Origin: Mycobacterium sp. ITM-2016-00316
GTDB taxonomy: Bacteria; Actinomycetota; Actinomycetes; Mycobacteriales; Mycobacteriaceae
Direction: 5' to 3'
Length of the DNA: 64,000 nt
Assembly: GCF_002968335.2 (NCBI RefSeq)
Contig: NZ_CP134398.1
Location: 5,922,945-5,986,944 of the forward strand
The translations under genes and the position numbers were made by a program. Each line of letters begins with the position of its first letter. Within the stretch, counting starts at the first letter, position 1. The notes below the pieces were generated by a model. The model saw only the letters and a program-made list of their open reading frames with translations. It did not search any database and was not told the origin of the DNA. Shown in pieces: positions 8,284-15,791 of this stretch.

Positions 8284-9006
8284 ATGACCGAAGCCGTGGG
8301 AAAGCGTCCCCAGTACGAGGTCTTCGCAGACGAGTACCTCGAGCACGCTCAAGCTGGCCTCTTCAACGCACACTACGACCGACCCGCCTGCCTGGGCCTG
8401 CTCGGCGATGTCGCAGGCACGACGATCCTGGACGCGGCGTGCGGGCCAGGGCTCTACGCCGGCGAGCTGACCGCCCGACGGGCGCGGGTGATCGGTTTCG
8501 ACCAGAGCCCTCGCATGGTCGCACTGGCCCAGCAACGCGTACCTACAGGCACTTTCAGAACCCACGACCTCGCCGTACCCCTCGACTGGCTCGACGACCA
8601 CACCTTCGACTACGTGCTCTTCGCGCTGGCCTGGGAGTACGTCGATGACAGAGTGGCCGCACTACGCGAGTTCCGTCGCGTACTTCGCCCCGGCGGGGCG
8701 CTCGTCCTATCGCGGTTGCACCCCACCGGAGACTGGCTTCGCCACGGCGGCAACTACTTCCAACCACGCATAATCGACGAAATCTGGAGCCGTGGGTGGC
8801 AGGTGCGGTACTGGCTTACACCACTGGAGCAGACGTGCGAAGAACTTTTCCAGGCTGGGTTCCTCATCGAGCGACTAGTCGAACCACGCCCTGCTCCGGC
8901 CGCGGCCGACATTGACCAAGACAAGTACGACTGCCTACACCGCGAACCCACCGGGTTTCTCGCCATTCGTGCGATACCGGATCCCCGCCTCACCACACCC
9001 TCATGA
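8284..9006 (+). CDS. Class I SAM-dependent methyltransferase
   Basis: 240 residues with motif I ILDAACGPGLYAGEL, the acidic post-I loop RVIGFDQSP, motif II/III FDYVLFALAWEYVDD and FRRVLRPGGALVLS. This is the Methyltransf_11/25 type that acts on small molecules. GATAAT at 8272-8277 lies six bases before the ATG, so the transcript is probably leaderless. The stop overlaps the start of the HAD-GrpB gene by four bases (ATGA), implying coupled translation. Substrate unknown; the partner gene suggests a phosphorylated or nucleotide-linked compound, which is inference. Confidence 0.9.
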   Translation: MTEAVGKRPQYEVFADEYLEHAQAGLFNAHYDRPACLGLLGDVAGTTILDAACGPGLYAGELTARRARVIGFDQSPRMVALAQQRVPTGTFRTHDLAVPLDWLDDHTFDYVLFALAWEYVDDRVAALREFRRVLRPGGALVLSRLHPTGDWLRHGGNYFQPRIIDEIWSRGWQVRYWLTPLEQTCEELFQAGFLIERLVEPRPAPAAADIDQDKYDCLHREPTGFLAIRAIPDPRLTTPS

Positions 9007-10259
9007 CCCCCAACCACATTCCGTGCGAAGCGGATCGACACGACGCGAGCGGCGTGAGGCTGCCAGAAGGCGTCCGCGCGCTCGTCTTCGACGTCGGCGA
9101 GACGCTCGTGGATGAATCACGCATGTGGACCGAGCACGCGCAGCACGCCGGCGTCACACCCTTTACGTTGATGGGTGTCATAGGTGCATTGATCGAGCGT
9201 GGTGAAGACCATCGATCGGCATGGCCCATGCTGCGAGTCGAGCCCCCTTCAACACATCTCGCGATCACCACCGCTGACCTCTATCCTGATGCGCTGGACT
9301 GCCTGCGCGCAGCCAGAAGCGCTGGATTCATCGTCGGGATCGCCGGCAACCAACCCCGTGGCGTTGCCAACACACTCGAAGGGCTCGGGGTCGTGGCCGA
9401 CTTCGTTGCCTCATCAGCAGACTGGGGTGTTGCGAAACCCTCACCGCAGTTCTTCGAGAAGGTGATCAGCGCCGCGCAGCTCTCGCCGCACGAGATCATG
9501 TACGTCGGCGACCGCCTCGACAACGACATTATTCCCGCCCACGGCGCCAACCTGCGCACAGCGCTGGTTCGCCGAGGACCCTGGGGCTACCTGCACGCCA
9601 CGCGGCCCCAGTCCAAAGTGGCCGATCTGCACCTTGACTCGCTGAGTGAGCTGACGACCGCTATCACCGGCGACGCTCTGGACCTCTACACCGCGAACAC
9701 ATTCACGACCACATCGAACGCCAGTCCTTCCCGGCCCGGATGGGCGGACGAGGCTATTGCAGTCGTCGACGCGGATCCCGAATGGCAATCGCAAGGCGAG
9801 CGCTTACGCCACACTGTCGAGGTACTTCTCGCGCCATGGCTGACGGCTCGTATCGAGCACGTCGGCTCAACAGCGGTCCCCGACCTCCCGGCCAAACCCA
9901 TCATCGACCTGCAAGCCGCCGTGGCCGAGCTAGACGAAGCAGATTCGATGGCTGCGGTTCTTGGCCCGCATGACTGGCATTACGTTGCACCGCTCCTCGA
10001 CCAACGGCCCTGGCGTCGGCTGTTCGTGAAGGTAGTCGGCGGCCGGCGCATCGCGCACCTGCACGTCATGACAGCCGGTACCCCGCGTTGCCACCAGCAG
10101 ATTGCGTTTCGCGATGCTCTGCGCGCGGACTCGACCCTGACAGCGGACTACGCCGCACTCAAACACGTTCTTGCTCAACGCCATAGCGACGATCGCGAGG
10201 CCTACAGCGCAGCCAAGGGATCATTCATTCAAGCAGTTCTCAGCCCAGAAACCCACTAG
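9003..10259 (+). CDS. HAD-family hydrolase fused to a GrpB (UPF0157) nucleotidyltransferase-like domain
   Basis: A 418-residue two-domain protein. Residues about 24-215 are a HAD phosphatase: motif I VFDVGETL (first Asp kept, second position Gly), motif II GIAGNQ, motif III Lys in WGVAKPSP, motif IV YVGDRLDNDI. Residues about 250-418 are GrpB: EWQSQGERLRHTVEV, then IEHVGSTAVPDLPAKPIIDLQ, the signature of this nucleotidyltransferase-fold family, and a C-terminal Tyr/His helix. A Thr/Ser-rich linker joins them. HAD and GrpB are usually separate proteins. It overlaps the methyltransferase gene by four bases, so the three activities are likely made together. The function is not known; the GrpB domain looks complete. 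Confidence 0.88.
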   Translation: MTPNHIPCEADRHDASGVRLPEGVRALVFDVGETLVDESRMWTEHAQHAGVTPFTLMGVIGALIERGEDHRSAWPMLRVEPPSTHLAITTADLYPDALDCLRAARSAGFIVGIAGNQPRGVANTLEGLGVVADFVASSADWGVAKPSPQFFEKVISAAQLSPHEIMYVGDRLDNDIIPAHGANLRTALVRRGPWGYLHATRPQSKVADLHLDSLSELTTAITGDALDLYTANTFTTTSNASPSRPGWADEAIAVVDADPEWQSQGERLRHTVEVLLAPWLTARIEHVGSTAVPDLPAKPIIDLQAAVAELDEADSMAAVLGPHDWHYVAPLLDQRPWRRLFVKVVGGRRIAHLHVMTAGTPRCHQQIAFRDALRADSTLTADYAALKHVLAQRHSDDREAYSAAKGSFIQAVLSPETH

Positions 10260-10385
10260 GCCCAGCACCGTTCAAAGGAGATCTCGCCAACCCGGCACCG
10301 GTCAGCTGACCTTCGCCCAGCTCAGCCAACTTGCGCCAAGCGCCCGCTCCATCATTAAGAATCGAGTGGCAAACATACAATGTCT

Positions 10386-10415
10386 GAATGTCCAATTCGA
10401 ACTTCATGGACATTC
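10386..10415. terminator. Hairpin downstream of dnaB
   Basis: GAATGTCCA (10386-10394) and TGGACATTC (10407-10415) form a perfect 9-bp stem with a 12-base loop. It lies about 50 bases past the dnaB stop and between convergent genes, so it may end transcription from both sides. There is no T-run. Confidence 0.5.
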
Positions 10416-10465
10416 GCAACGAGAATTCGGCATCAAGTTTGAGAATCAGCAGCGGCAGTTTCGGA

Positions 10466-11863
10466 CTACCGCGCCATATTGGTAAAGCGCGACAAGTGCA
10501 ATTGGTGAGCCACGGTGATATTCGCAGTAGGGCCATTTCTGTGCTTACCAAGAATAATGTCTGCTTCACCGCCACGAGGGTCTTCGCGATCGAAGGCATC
10601 GGGGCGATGTAAAAGCATCACCATGTCCGCATCCTGTTCCAAGCTGCCAGATTCACGCAGGTCAGAGACCTGTGGGCGCTTATCAGTGCGCTGTTCCGGG
10701 CCTCGGTTGAGCTGGCTGATTGCCACCACTGGAACATGCAATTCTTTTGCCATCAATTTAAGACTACGCGAGAAGTCCGACACTTCCTGCTGGCGCGAAT
10801 CGTATTTTTTACCGGAGCTCATCAGCTGCAGGTAATCGACGACAATCAACTGAAGATCTGCCTTTTTCTTCAGGCGTCGCGCCTTGGCTCGGATCTCCAT
10901 CATGGTCAGGTTCGGCGAGTCATCGATATAGAGCGGCGCCTCGCTGATCTCACTCATCCGCCGGGCCAGCCGGGTCCAGTCGTCATCATTCATGCGCCCG
11001 GACCGCATATCGCCGAGCTTGATGTTGGCCTCAGCCGACAGCAGGCGCATCACGATCTCGGACTTGCTCATTTCCAGGGAGAAGATGACGCTGGCTTGCC
11101 GGTGCTTGATGGAACAGGACCGCATAAAATCTAGTCCCAGAGTCGATTTACCCACGCCGGGCCTGGCCGCGATGATGATCATCTGCCCGCCGTGCAGGCC
11201 GTTGGTGATCTCATCGAGGTCGACGAACCCGGTCGGGATTCCGCGCGAGATACCCCCGGAGGACGCGATGGCGTCGATCTCGTCCATGGTGGGCTGCAGC
11301 AGGTCTTCCAGGGCCACGAAGTCCTCGGACTGCCGCCGGTCGGCGACGTCATAGATCTCGGACTGGGCACGGTCCACGATGTCGTGCACATCGGCCCCGT
11401 CGGCGCCGGCGTAGCCGTACTGCACGACGCGTGTGCCGGCCTCCACGAGGCGGCGCAGCAGCGCCTTCTCGGCCACGATGGTGGCGTAGTAACCGGCGTT
11501 GGCCGCGGTCGGCACGGTGGAGATCAGCGTGTGCAGATAGGGGGCCCCACCGACGCGGCGCAGGAGCCCGCGCCGGTCGAGGTCGGAGGCGACGGTGACG
11601 GCGTCGGCCGGCTCACCGCGGTCGTAGAGATCCAGAATCGTCTCGGCGACATCCTGGTGGGCGGGCCGGTAGAAGTCGCTGGGCCGCATCTTCTCCAGGA
11701 CGTCGGCGATCGCGTCCTTGGACAGCAGCATGCCGCCCAGTACGGCCTGTTCGGCCGCCATGTCCTGCGGGGGCTGGCGCCCGATGTCCTCGCGGGGCGG
11801 CTCATCGATTCCCGGGTCACCACCACGACTGAAATCGTCTACGACAGCCACTGAGCGTCCCAC
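10466..11863 (-). CDS. dnaB: Replicative DNA helicase DnaB
   Basis: A 465-residue hexameric 5'-3' helicase that opens the replication fork and works with DnaG and DnaA. The N-terminal domain begins near PPQDMAAEQAVLGGMLLSKDAI, and RecA-like Walker A is IAARPGVGKST with Lys239. Walker B is LQLIVVDYLQLM, and the conserved SQLNRGPEQR, DLRESGSLEQDADMV and HRNGPT follow. No intein interrupts it, unlike M. tuberculosis DnaB. Start is GTG at 11863 with GGAGG close upstream; a second GTG at 11851 is possible. The last 450 bases are clearly lower in GC (about 45-60% per 60-base line) than the rest (about 65-68%), which suggests a recombinant 3' end. A cluster of DnaA-box-like sites lies upstream. Confidence 0.98.
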   Translation of the reverse strand: MGRSVAVVDDFSRGGDPGIDEPPREDIGRQPPQDMAAEQAVLGGMLLSKDAIADVLEKMRPSDFYRPAHQDVAETILDLYDRGEPADAVTVASDLDRRGLLRRVGGAPYLHTLISTVPTAANAGYYATIVAEKALLRRLVEAGTRVVQYGYAGADGADVHDIVDRAQSEIYDVADRRQSEDFVALEDLLQPTMDEIDAIASSGGISRGIPTGFVDLDEITNGLHGGQMIIIAARPGVGKSTLGLDFMRSCSIKHRQASVIFSLEMSKSEIVMRLLSAEANIKLGDMRSGRMNDDDWTRLARRMSEISEAPLYIDDSPNLTMMEIRAKARRLKKKADLQLIVVDYLQLMSSGKKYDSRQQEVSDFSRSLKLMAKELHVPVVAISQLNRGPEQRTDKRPQVSDLRESGSLEQDADMVMLLHRPDAFDREDPRGGEADIILGKHRNGPTANITVAHQLHLSRFTNMAR

Positions 11864-12010
11864 CTCCCCCTCCGAAACTCATCGCACATACATTCGATGC
11901 CACCTGCGCGCGACAATAACGAACGCCCCCGACAAGTAGCGCGGAGGTGGTCGCGACGGCAAACGTAAGGCTTTGCTGAGTCGCGTGCAACCGGGCCCTG
12001 TTAGCGAACC

Positions 12011-12139
12011 TGTGGATGGCGTGTGCACAGCTTCGGTCAGCGGTGTTGACGGGTTGTGGACAACCTGTGCACAAACTTCCGACTTCAGCGGCCCGCTCCA
12101 GGTAGAGGCAGATTTTCTTCGATGTGACGCTGTGGACAC
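12011..12139. promoter_or_regulatory. Cluster of DnaA-box-like nonamers upstream of dnaB
   Basis: The minus strand carries a perfect mycobacterial DnaA box, TTGTCCACA, at 12055-12063. Neighbours are TTGTGCACA at 12066-12074 and GTGTCCACA at 12131-12139, each one mismatch away. Weaker matches lie at 12011-12019 and 12022-12030. Five related nonamers in 130 bases, just upstream of the replicative helicase gene, suggest DnaA control of dnaB or an accessory DnaA-binding site. Confidence 0.6.
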
Positions 12140-12282
12140 TAACTGCCACGGCGTGTCGGGTTAGGTTGCACTTCCGGGCGTGTTGGATTGCGTCGAGAAG
12201 CCGAACAGGTTAACAGCCGGGTTGTGTTGCTGTATGTGGATTACGGAGACCAGTTCGCTGGGTCCGCCCTGAGAACGCAGCA

Positions 12283-12323
12283 ACGCCCGGGTGGGAAGCG
12301 ATGAGCTTCCGACCCGGGCGTTT
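12283..12323 (-). terminator. Terminator hairpin after rplI
   Basis: An 18-base stem (AACGCCCGGGTGGGAAGC at 12283-12300 against 12306-12323, 17 of 18 paired) with a five-base loop starts 12 bases past the rplI stop. It is GC-rich with only a short T-run, as is common in mycobacteria. It ends the rpsF-ssb-rpsR-rplI operon and insulates dnaB. Confidence 0.8.
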
Positions 12324-12334
12324 GAGGACTGCTC

Positions 12335-12790
12335 TTACTCCGCAGTGACGTTCAGCGAGACCGCGGCGGTGACGCCGGGGTGCAGCTTGACGCCGATCTG
12401 GTAGGTGCCGGTGGCCTTGATATGGGCCTTCGGCAGCTCCACGGTGCGCTTGTCGAGGTTCGGTCCGCCGGCCTTCTTGATGGCGGTGACGACCGAGGTC
12501 GGGGTGACCGAGCCGAACAGCTTGCCGCCGTCGGATGCGGCCCGCACGGGCAGCGTGACGGCGCCCAGGGACTCCAGGGCGTTCTTCAGTTCGTTGGCGT
12601 GCTCGACGCCCCGAACTTCCTTGATCTCGCGGGCACGGCGGATCTCTTCGGCCTGGCGCTCGGCGCCACGGCTGGCAGCGATCGCCAGCCCACGGGGCAG
12701 CAGGTAGTTACGGCCGTAACCGTCCTTCACCTCGACCGAATCGCCGGCGATACCCAGGTGTTCCACCTCAGCGGTGAGAATCAGCTTCAT
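12335..12790 (-). CDS. rplI: 50S ribosomal protein L9
   Basis: 151 residues. The N-terminal domain [36 protein letters not shown] is the conserved 23S-binding L9 signature, followed by the long connecting helix ([26 protein letters not shown]) and the C-terminal domain ending ISLN-like [10 protein letters not shown]. It is the last gene of the rpsF-ssb-rpsR operon, 14 bases after rpsR, and is followed by a strong hairpin. Confidence 0.98.
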   Translation of the reverse strand: MKLILTAEVEHLGIAGDSVEVKDGYGRNYLLPRGLAIAASRGAERQAEEIRRAREIKEVRGVEHANELKNALESLGAVTLPVRAASDGGKLFGSVTPTSVVTAIKKAGGPNLDKRTVELPKAHIKATGTYQIGVKLHPGVTAAVSLNVTAE

Positions 12791-12804
12791 GATGTGTCTC
12801 TCCC

Positions 12805-13065
12805 CTACCGCGTCGACGAACCGAACGGCAGCAGAGCCACCTCGCGGGCATTCTTGACCGCGACGGCGACGTCGCGCTGGTGCTGGACACAGTTACCGGT
12901 CACCCGACGGGCACGGATCTTGCCGCGCTCGCTGATGTAGGTCCGGAGCAGTCCGGTGTCCTTGTAATCGATGATCTGGTTCTTGCCCTTCTTCGAGCAG
13001 AACACGCACTTGCGGGTCTTGACCGGCTTTTCCGGTGCCGGCCGCCGCTTGTTGGTCTTGGCCAT
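12805..13065 (-). CDS. rpsR: 30S ribosomal protein S18 (zinc-ribbon, C+ form)
   Basis: 86 residues. The core [48 protein letters not shown] is S18. Cysteines in [10 protein letters not shown] and NCVQHQ identify the zinc-binding C+ form (rpsR1); mycobacteria often carry a Cys-free copy elsewhere that is used under zinc limitation. S18 pairs with S6, encoded two genes upstream in the same operon. Confidence 0.97.
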   Translation of the reverse strand: MAKTNKRRPAPEKPVKTRKCVFCSKKGKNQIIDYKDTGLLRTYISERGKIRARRVTGNCVQHQRDVAVAVKNAREVALLPFGSSTR

Positions 13066-13103
13066 GGGTCAATCTCTTTCTTGAAAACTGCTGAAAATAC
13101 TTG

Positions 13104-13634
13104 TCAGAAGGGCGGTTCGTCGTCGCTGCCGCTGTAGGAACCGGCCGCCGGGGCGCTGCCCCACGGATCGTCCTTGGGCTGCTGTTCGGAACCGCCGCCG
13201 CGTGGCGCACCACCGCCGCTGTTACCACCGCCACCGCCGCCGAACCCACCGCCGCCGCCACCGCCACCACGGCTGGCCTTGTTGACCTTGGCCGTGGCGT
13301 AGCGGAGCGAGGGGCCGATCTCGTCGACCTCGAGCTCGACAACGGTGCGCTTCTCACCCTCGCGGGTTTCGAAGGACCGCTGCTTGAGCCGACCGGACAC
13401 GATCACCCGCGAACCGCGGGTGAGGCTCTCGGCCACGTTCTCGGCCGCCTCACGCCAGATGTTGCAGCGGAGGAACAGCGCTTCGCCGTCCTTCCACTCA
13501 TTGGTCTGGCGGTCGAACGTCCGCGGCGTGGAGGCCACGGTGAAGTTCGCGACCGCGGCACCGGACGGCGTGAAACGCAGTTCCGGGTCAGCGGTCAGGT
13601 TTCCGATAACAGTGATGACGGTGTCACCAGCCAC
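13104..13634 (-). CDS. ssb: Single-stranded DNA-binding protein
   Basis: 176 residues. The OB fold begins [35 protein letters not shown] and includes [18 protein letters not shown] and [30 protein letters not shown] Gly-rich flexible linker (poly-Gly with Phe) follows, and the acidic tip DDEPPF that recruits repair and replication proteins ends the chain. The GTG start at 13634 is supported by AGGAGG five bases upstream. It lies between rpsF and rpsR, the usual actinobacterial arrangement. Confidence 0.98.
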   Translation of the reverse strand: MAGDTVITVIGNLTADPELRFTPSGAAVANFTVASTPRTFDRQTNEWKDGEALFLRCNIWREAAENVAESLTRGSRVIVSGRLKQRSFETREGEKRTVVELEVDEIGPSLRYATAKVNKASRGGGGGGGGFGGGGGGNSGGGAPRGGGSEQQPKDDPWGSAPAAGSYSGSDDEPPF

Positions 13635-13736
13635 GAGATCCTCCTGGGCGTGTAGTCAAAGCGGCGTATGCGTACAAGTGCAGTCGCAGGCGAGCCTACG
13701 GACTTGCACCGACGTACACAGTGGTGTCGCGTCGAC

Positions 13737-14027
13737 TCAGTGCTTGTCGGTCCGCATCACCTTGGTGCGCAGCACCGACTCGTTCAGATTGAGCTGGCGA
13801 TCCAGCTCGGAGACGGTCGCGGGCTCAGCCTTCAGATCGACGACGGCGTAAATGCCCTCGGCGTGCTTGGCGATCTCGTAGGCCAGCCGGCGGCGGCCCC
13901 AGATATCAACCTTGTCGACACTGCCACCGTCCTTGCGGATGACGTTCAGGAACGTCTCCAGCGAGGGAGCTACGGTGCGCTCGTCAAGAGTGGGGTCAAG
14001 GATGACCATGACTTCGTATGGACGCAT
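13737..14027 (-). CDS. rpsF: 30S ribosomal protein S6
   Basis: 96 residues: [30 protein letters not shown], then [27 protein letters not shown] and [17 protein letters not shown], all S6 landmarks. The ATG at 14027 is chosen over the upstream extension (MAATTIGG...), which does not align with S6. AGGAGG lies about 13 bases before it. First gene of the ribosomal-ssb operon. Confidence 0.97.
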   Translation of the reverse strand: MRPYEVMVILDPTLDERTVAPSLETFLNVIRKDGGSVDKVDIWGRRRLAYEIAKHAEGIYAVVDLKAEPATVSELDRQLNLNESVLRTKVMRTDKH

Positions 14028-14058
14028 AAGGAACCCATCACCTCCTATGGTCGTTGCG

Positions 14059-14078
14059 GCCACGGCGTGTTCCGTGGC
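14059..14078 (-). promoter_or_regulatory. Small leader hairpin upstream of rpsF
   Basis: GCCACGG and CCGTGGC form a perfect seven-base stem around a six-base loop, about 30 bases upstream of the rpsF start. In other bacterial phyla an S6:S18-binding leader RNA regulates rpsF operons. Whether this hairpin plays that role is only a guess. Confidence 0.3.
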
Positions 14079-14162
14079 AGGAGGGTCGCCTGCGTCGGCA
14101 ACCGGCCCAGACTACTGGAACGGGTGCTGATCTGCGAAATCGTCCCGGCGATCGGCTCACGA

Positions 14163-15791
14163 TCAGCGGTGTGTCGGGTACGAATCCGGATTCTCGGCGG
14201 GAAGTAGCGGCGCCGGGGCAGGCCGCAGCCACGGCGGCAGCCGGCGCGGCGGGTTGTCCGGGGCGCGGTCGAACACCCCGCCGGACGGGTCATCGATGGC
14301 ACCGTGATGGCGCACCAGGTCCAGCTCGGGCCTGCGGATCTGGCGGATCACCAGCACGATCAGCACCACCACCGCGATATCGCGCAACAGCACGGTGGCG
14401 GTGAACCACTGCTCGGGCAGCCCGCGGTTCTGCTCGCCGTACAGATAGAGCATCCGCGGCACCCAGACCAGCGCGTCGATCGTCATCCAGGCCAACAGGA
14501 TTCGGCGGTGGGGCAGTGCCAGCACGGCCAGCGGCACCAGCCACAGCGAGAACTGCGGGCTCCACACCTTGTTGGTCAGCAGGAACGCGGCCACCACCAG
14601 GAACGCCAACTGAGCCAGCCGCGGGCGCTGGGCGGCCGTCAGCGCCAGATAGCCGATCCCCGCGCAGCACAGTCCGAACAGCACCGCGGTGACCGCGTTG
14701 GTGACCGTCGGCGGCTCCCAGAACCCCAGCCCCGGGTCGAAGCCCTGCCAGCCGGTGAACGACTTCACCACGTTGTAGATGGAGTCCATATCGTCACCGC
14801 GGCGGGTGTTGAGCCGGAAGAACTCCGACCATCCCCGCGGGAACAGCACCAGCACAGGCAGATTGACCGCCACCCAGGCAAGGACCGCGGCGACCGTCGT
14901 GCGAGTGAACTCCCGCATCCGCCCGGTCCGCAGGCACAGCACCAGCAACGGCCCGAGCAGCAGCAGCGGATAGAGCTTGAGCGCCACCCCGATTCCGATC
15001 AGCGCCCCGGCCAGCACGGGTCTGCGGCGCGACCAGGCCAGCAGCGCGCCCGTCGCGCAGGCCACCGCCAACGCGTCGAAGTTGGTGAAGATCTGGAAGA
15101 TCAGCAGCGGGGACGCCGCCACCAGCGCGGCATCCCAGATGCGCCGGCCGGCCAGCAGTGCGGTCGCCCAGACCGTCAGCAGCCAGGCCAACGCCAGCCC
15201 GAACGCGGAGATGTTGAAGAACATCACCACCTCGGCCACCAACGGCACCGACACCAGCGTCGTCAGCGCCGAATAGGTTTTCGCCAGCGACATCGACAGG
15301 TACTGGTAGATGCCGGTCAGGACCGGATACTCCATGTAGCGGACGGGCGGGCTGCCGTCGAACACGACGTGCGGGTTGCCGTCGCCGTCCTTCTCGATCC
15401 AGCTGGACTTGTACGGAAACTTGCCCTGGTTCAACAGTTCCGCGGTGTACAGCGGGACCGTGTCCGAGTAGCACAGCGAGTAGTAGGCGCGCTGGTTCTC
15501 CCAGTTGGCGACGCGCTGCGCGGCGGTGCCGGTATCGGTGGACTGCAGGCAGGCCGCCTTGGTGGAGTAACCCAGCGCCAGGAAGATGACGCCGATCAAC
15601 AGCATCACCCGCAGCGGTGTCCAGAATCGGGAACGCCCGATCATGGCGTGGCGACCGACCGGGCCGCCGACGGTGGCAGCGAGCGCCGAGCCGATCGCGT
15701 CATTGCGGCTGGGCATGTCCCGGCCGTCGGCACTGCGCCGGTCACCCGCGAGCGGCGCGGGAGAAACAGTGCCCGCGTCGCCCTCGGTCAC
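14163..15791 (-). CDS. GT87-family membrane glycosyltransferase (Rv0051-like)
   Basis: 542 residues with about ten membrane segments, for example VMLLIGVIFLALGYS near residue 65, LVAEVVMFFNISAFGLALAWLLTVWATALLA, GALIGIGVALKLYPLLLLGPLLVLCL, and LRDIAVVVLIVLVIRQI near the end. The extracytoplasmic loop after the first segment contains YMEYPVLTGIYQYLS, and GVALKLYPLLLL is typical of GT87 polyprenyl-phosphate-sugar (PimE-like) transferases. It overlaps ponA1 by four bases and lies in the order known from M. tuberculosis (Rv0049, ponA1, Rv0051, rpsF). Inference: it adds a sugar to a cell-envelope polymer. The exact acceptor is unknown. Confidence 0.85.
   Translation of the reverse strand: MTEGDAGTVSPAPLAGDRRSADGRDMPSRNDAIGSALAATVGGPVGRHAMIGRSRFWTPLRVMLLIGVIFLALGYSTKAACLQSTDTGTAAQRVANWENQRAYYSLCYSDTVPLYTAELLNQGKFPYKSSWIEKDGDGNPHVVFDGSPPVRYMEYPVLTGIYQYLSMSLAKTYSALTTLVSVPLVAEVVMFFNISAFGLALAWLLTVWATALLAGRRIWDAALVAASPLLIFQIFTNFDALAVACATGALLAWSRRRPVLAGALIGIGVALKLYPLLLLGPLLVLCLRTGRMREFTRTTVAAVLAWVAVNLPVLVLFPRGWSEFFRLNTRRGDDMDSIYNVVKSFTGWQGFDPGLGFWEPPTVTNAVTAVLFGLCCAGIGYLALTAAQRPRLAQLAFLVVAAFLLTNKVWSPQFSLWLVPLAVLALPHRRILLAWMTIDALVWVPRMLYLYGEQNRGLPEQWFTATVLLRDIAVVVLIVLVIRQIRRPELDLVRHHGAIDDPSGGVFDRAPDNPPRRLPPWLRPAPAPLLPAENPDSYPTHR

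Larger units (their letters stand above)
11864..12334. other. Intergenic region between rplI and dnaB
   Basis: 470 bases without a gene. The side near rplI holds its terminator hairpin. The middle holds a cluster of DnaA-box-like nonamers, and the side near dnaB has the GGAGG of the dnaB start. No small protein gene with a convincing ribosome binding site was found. Confidence 0.6.

Noticed and set aside
10388..10612. Plus-strand frame of 74 codons at the end of dnaB
   Set aside because: Mostly antisense to dnaB and begins inside the hairpin.
11233..11851. Intein in dnaB
   Set aside because: The DnaB reading is continuous through the Walker A region where inteins insert, so no intein is present.
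12893..13357. Long minus-strand frame of 154 codons across ssb and rpsR
   Set aside because: It is an out-of-frame reading across two genuine genes and is rich in Arg, Ala and Thr without any family resemblance.
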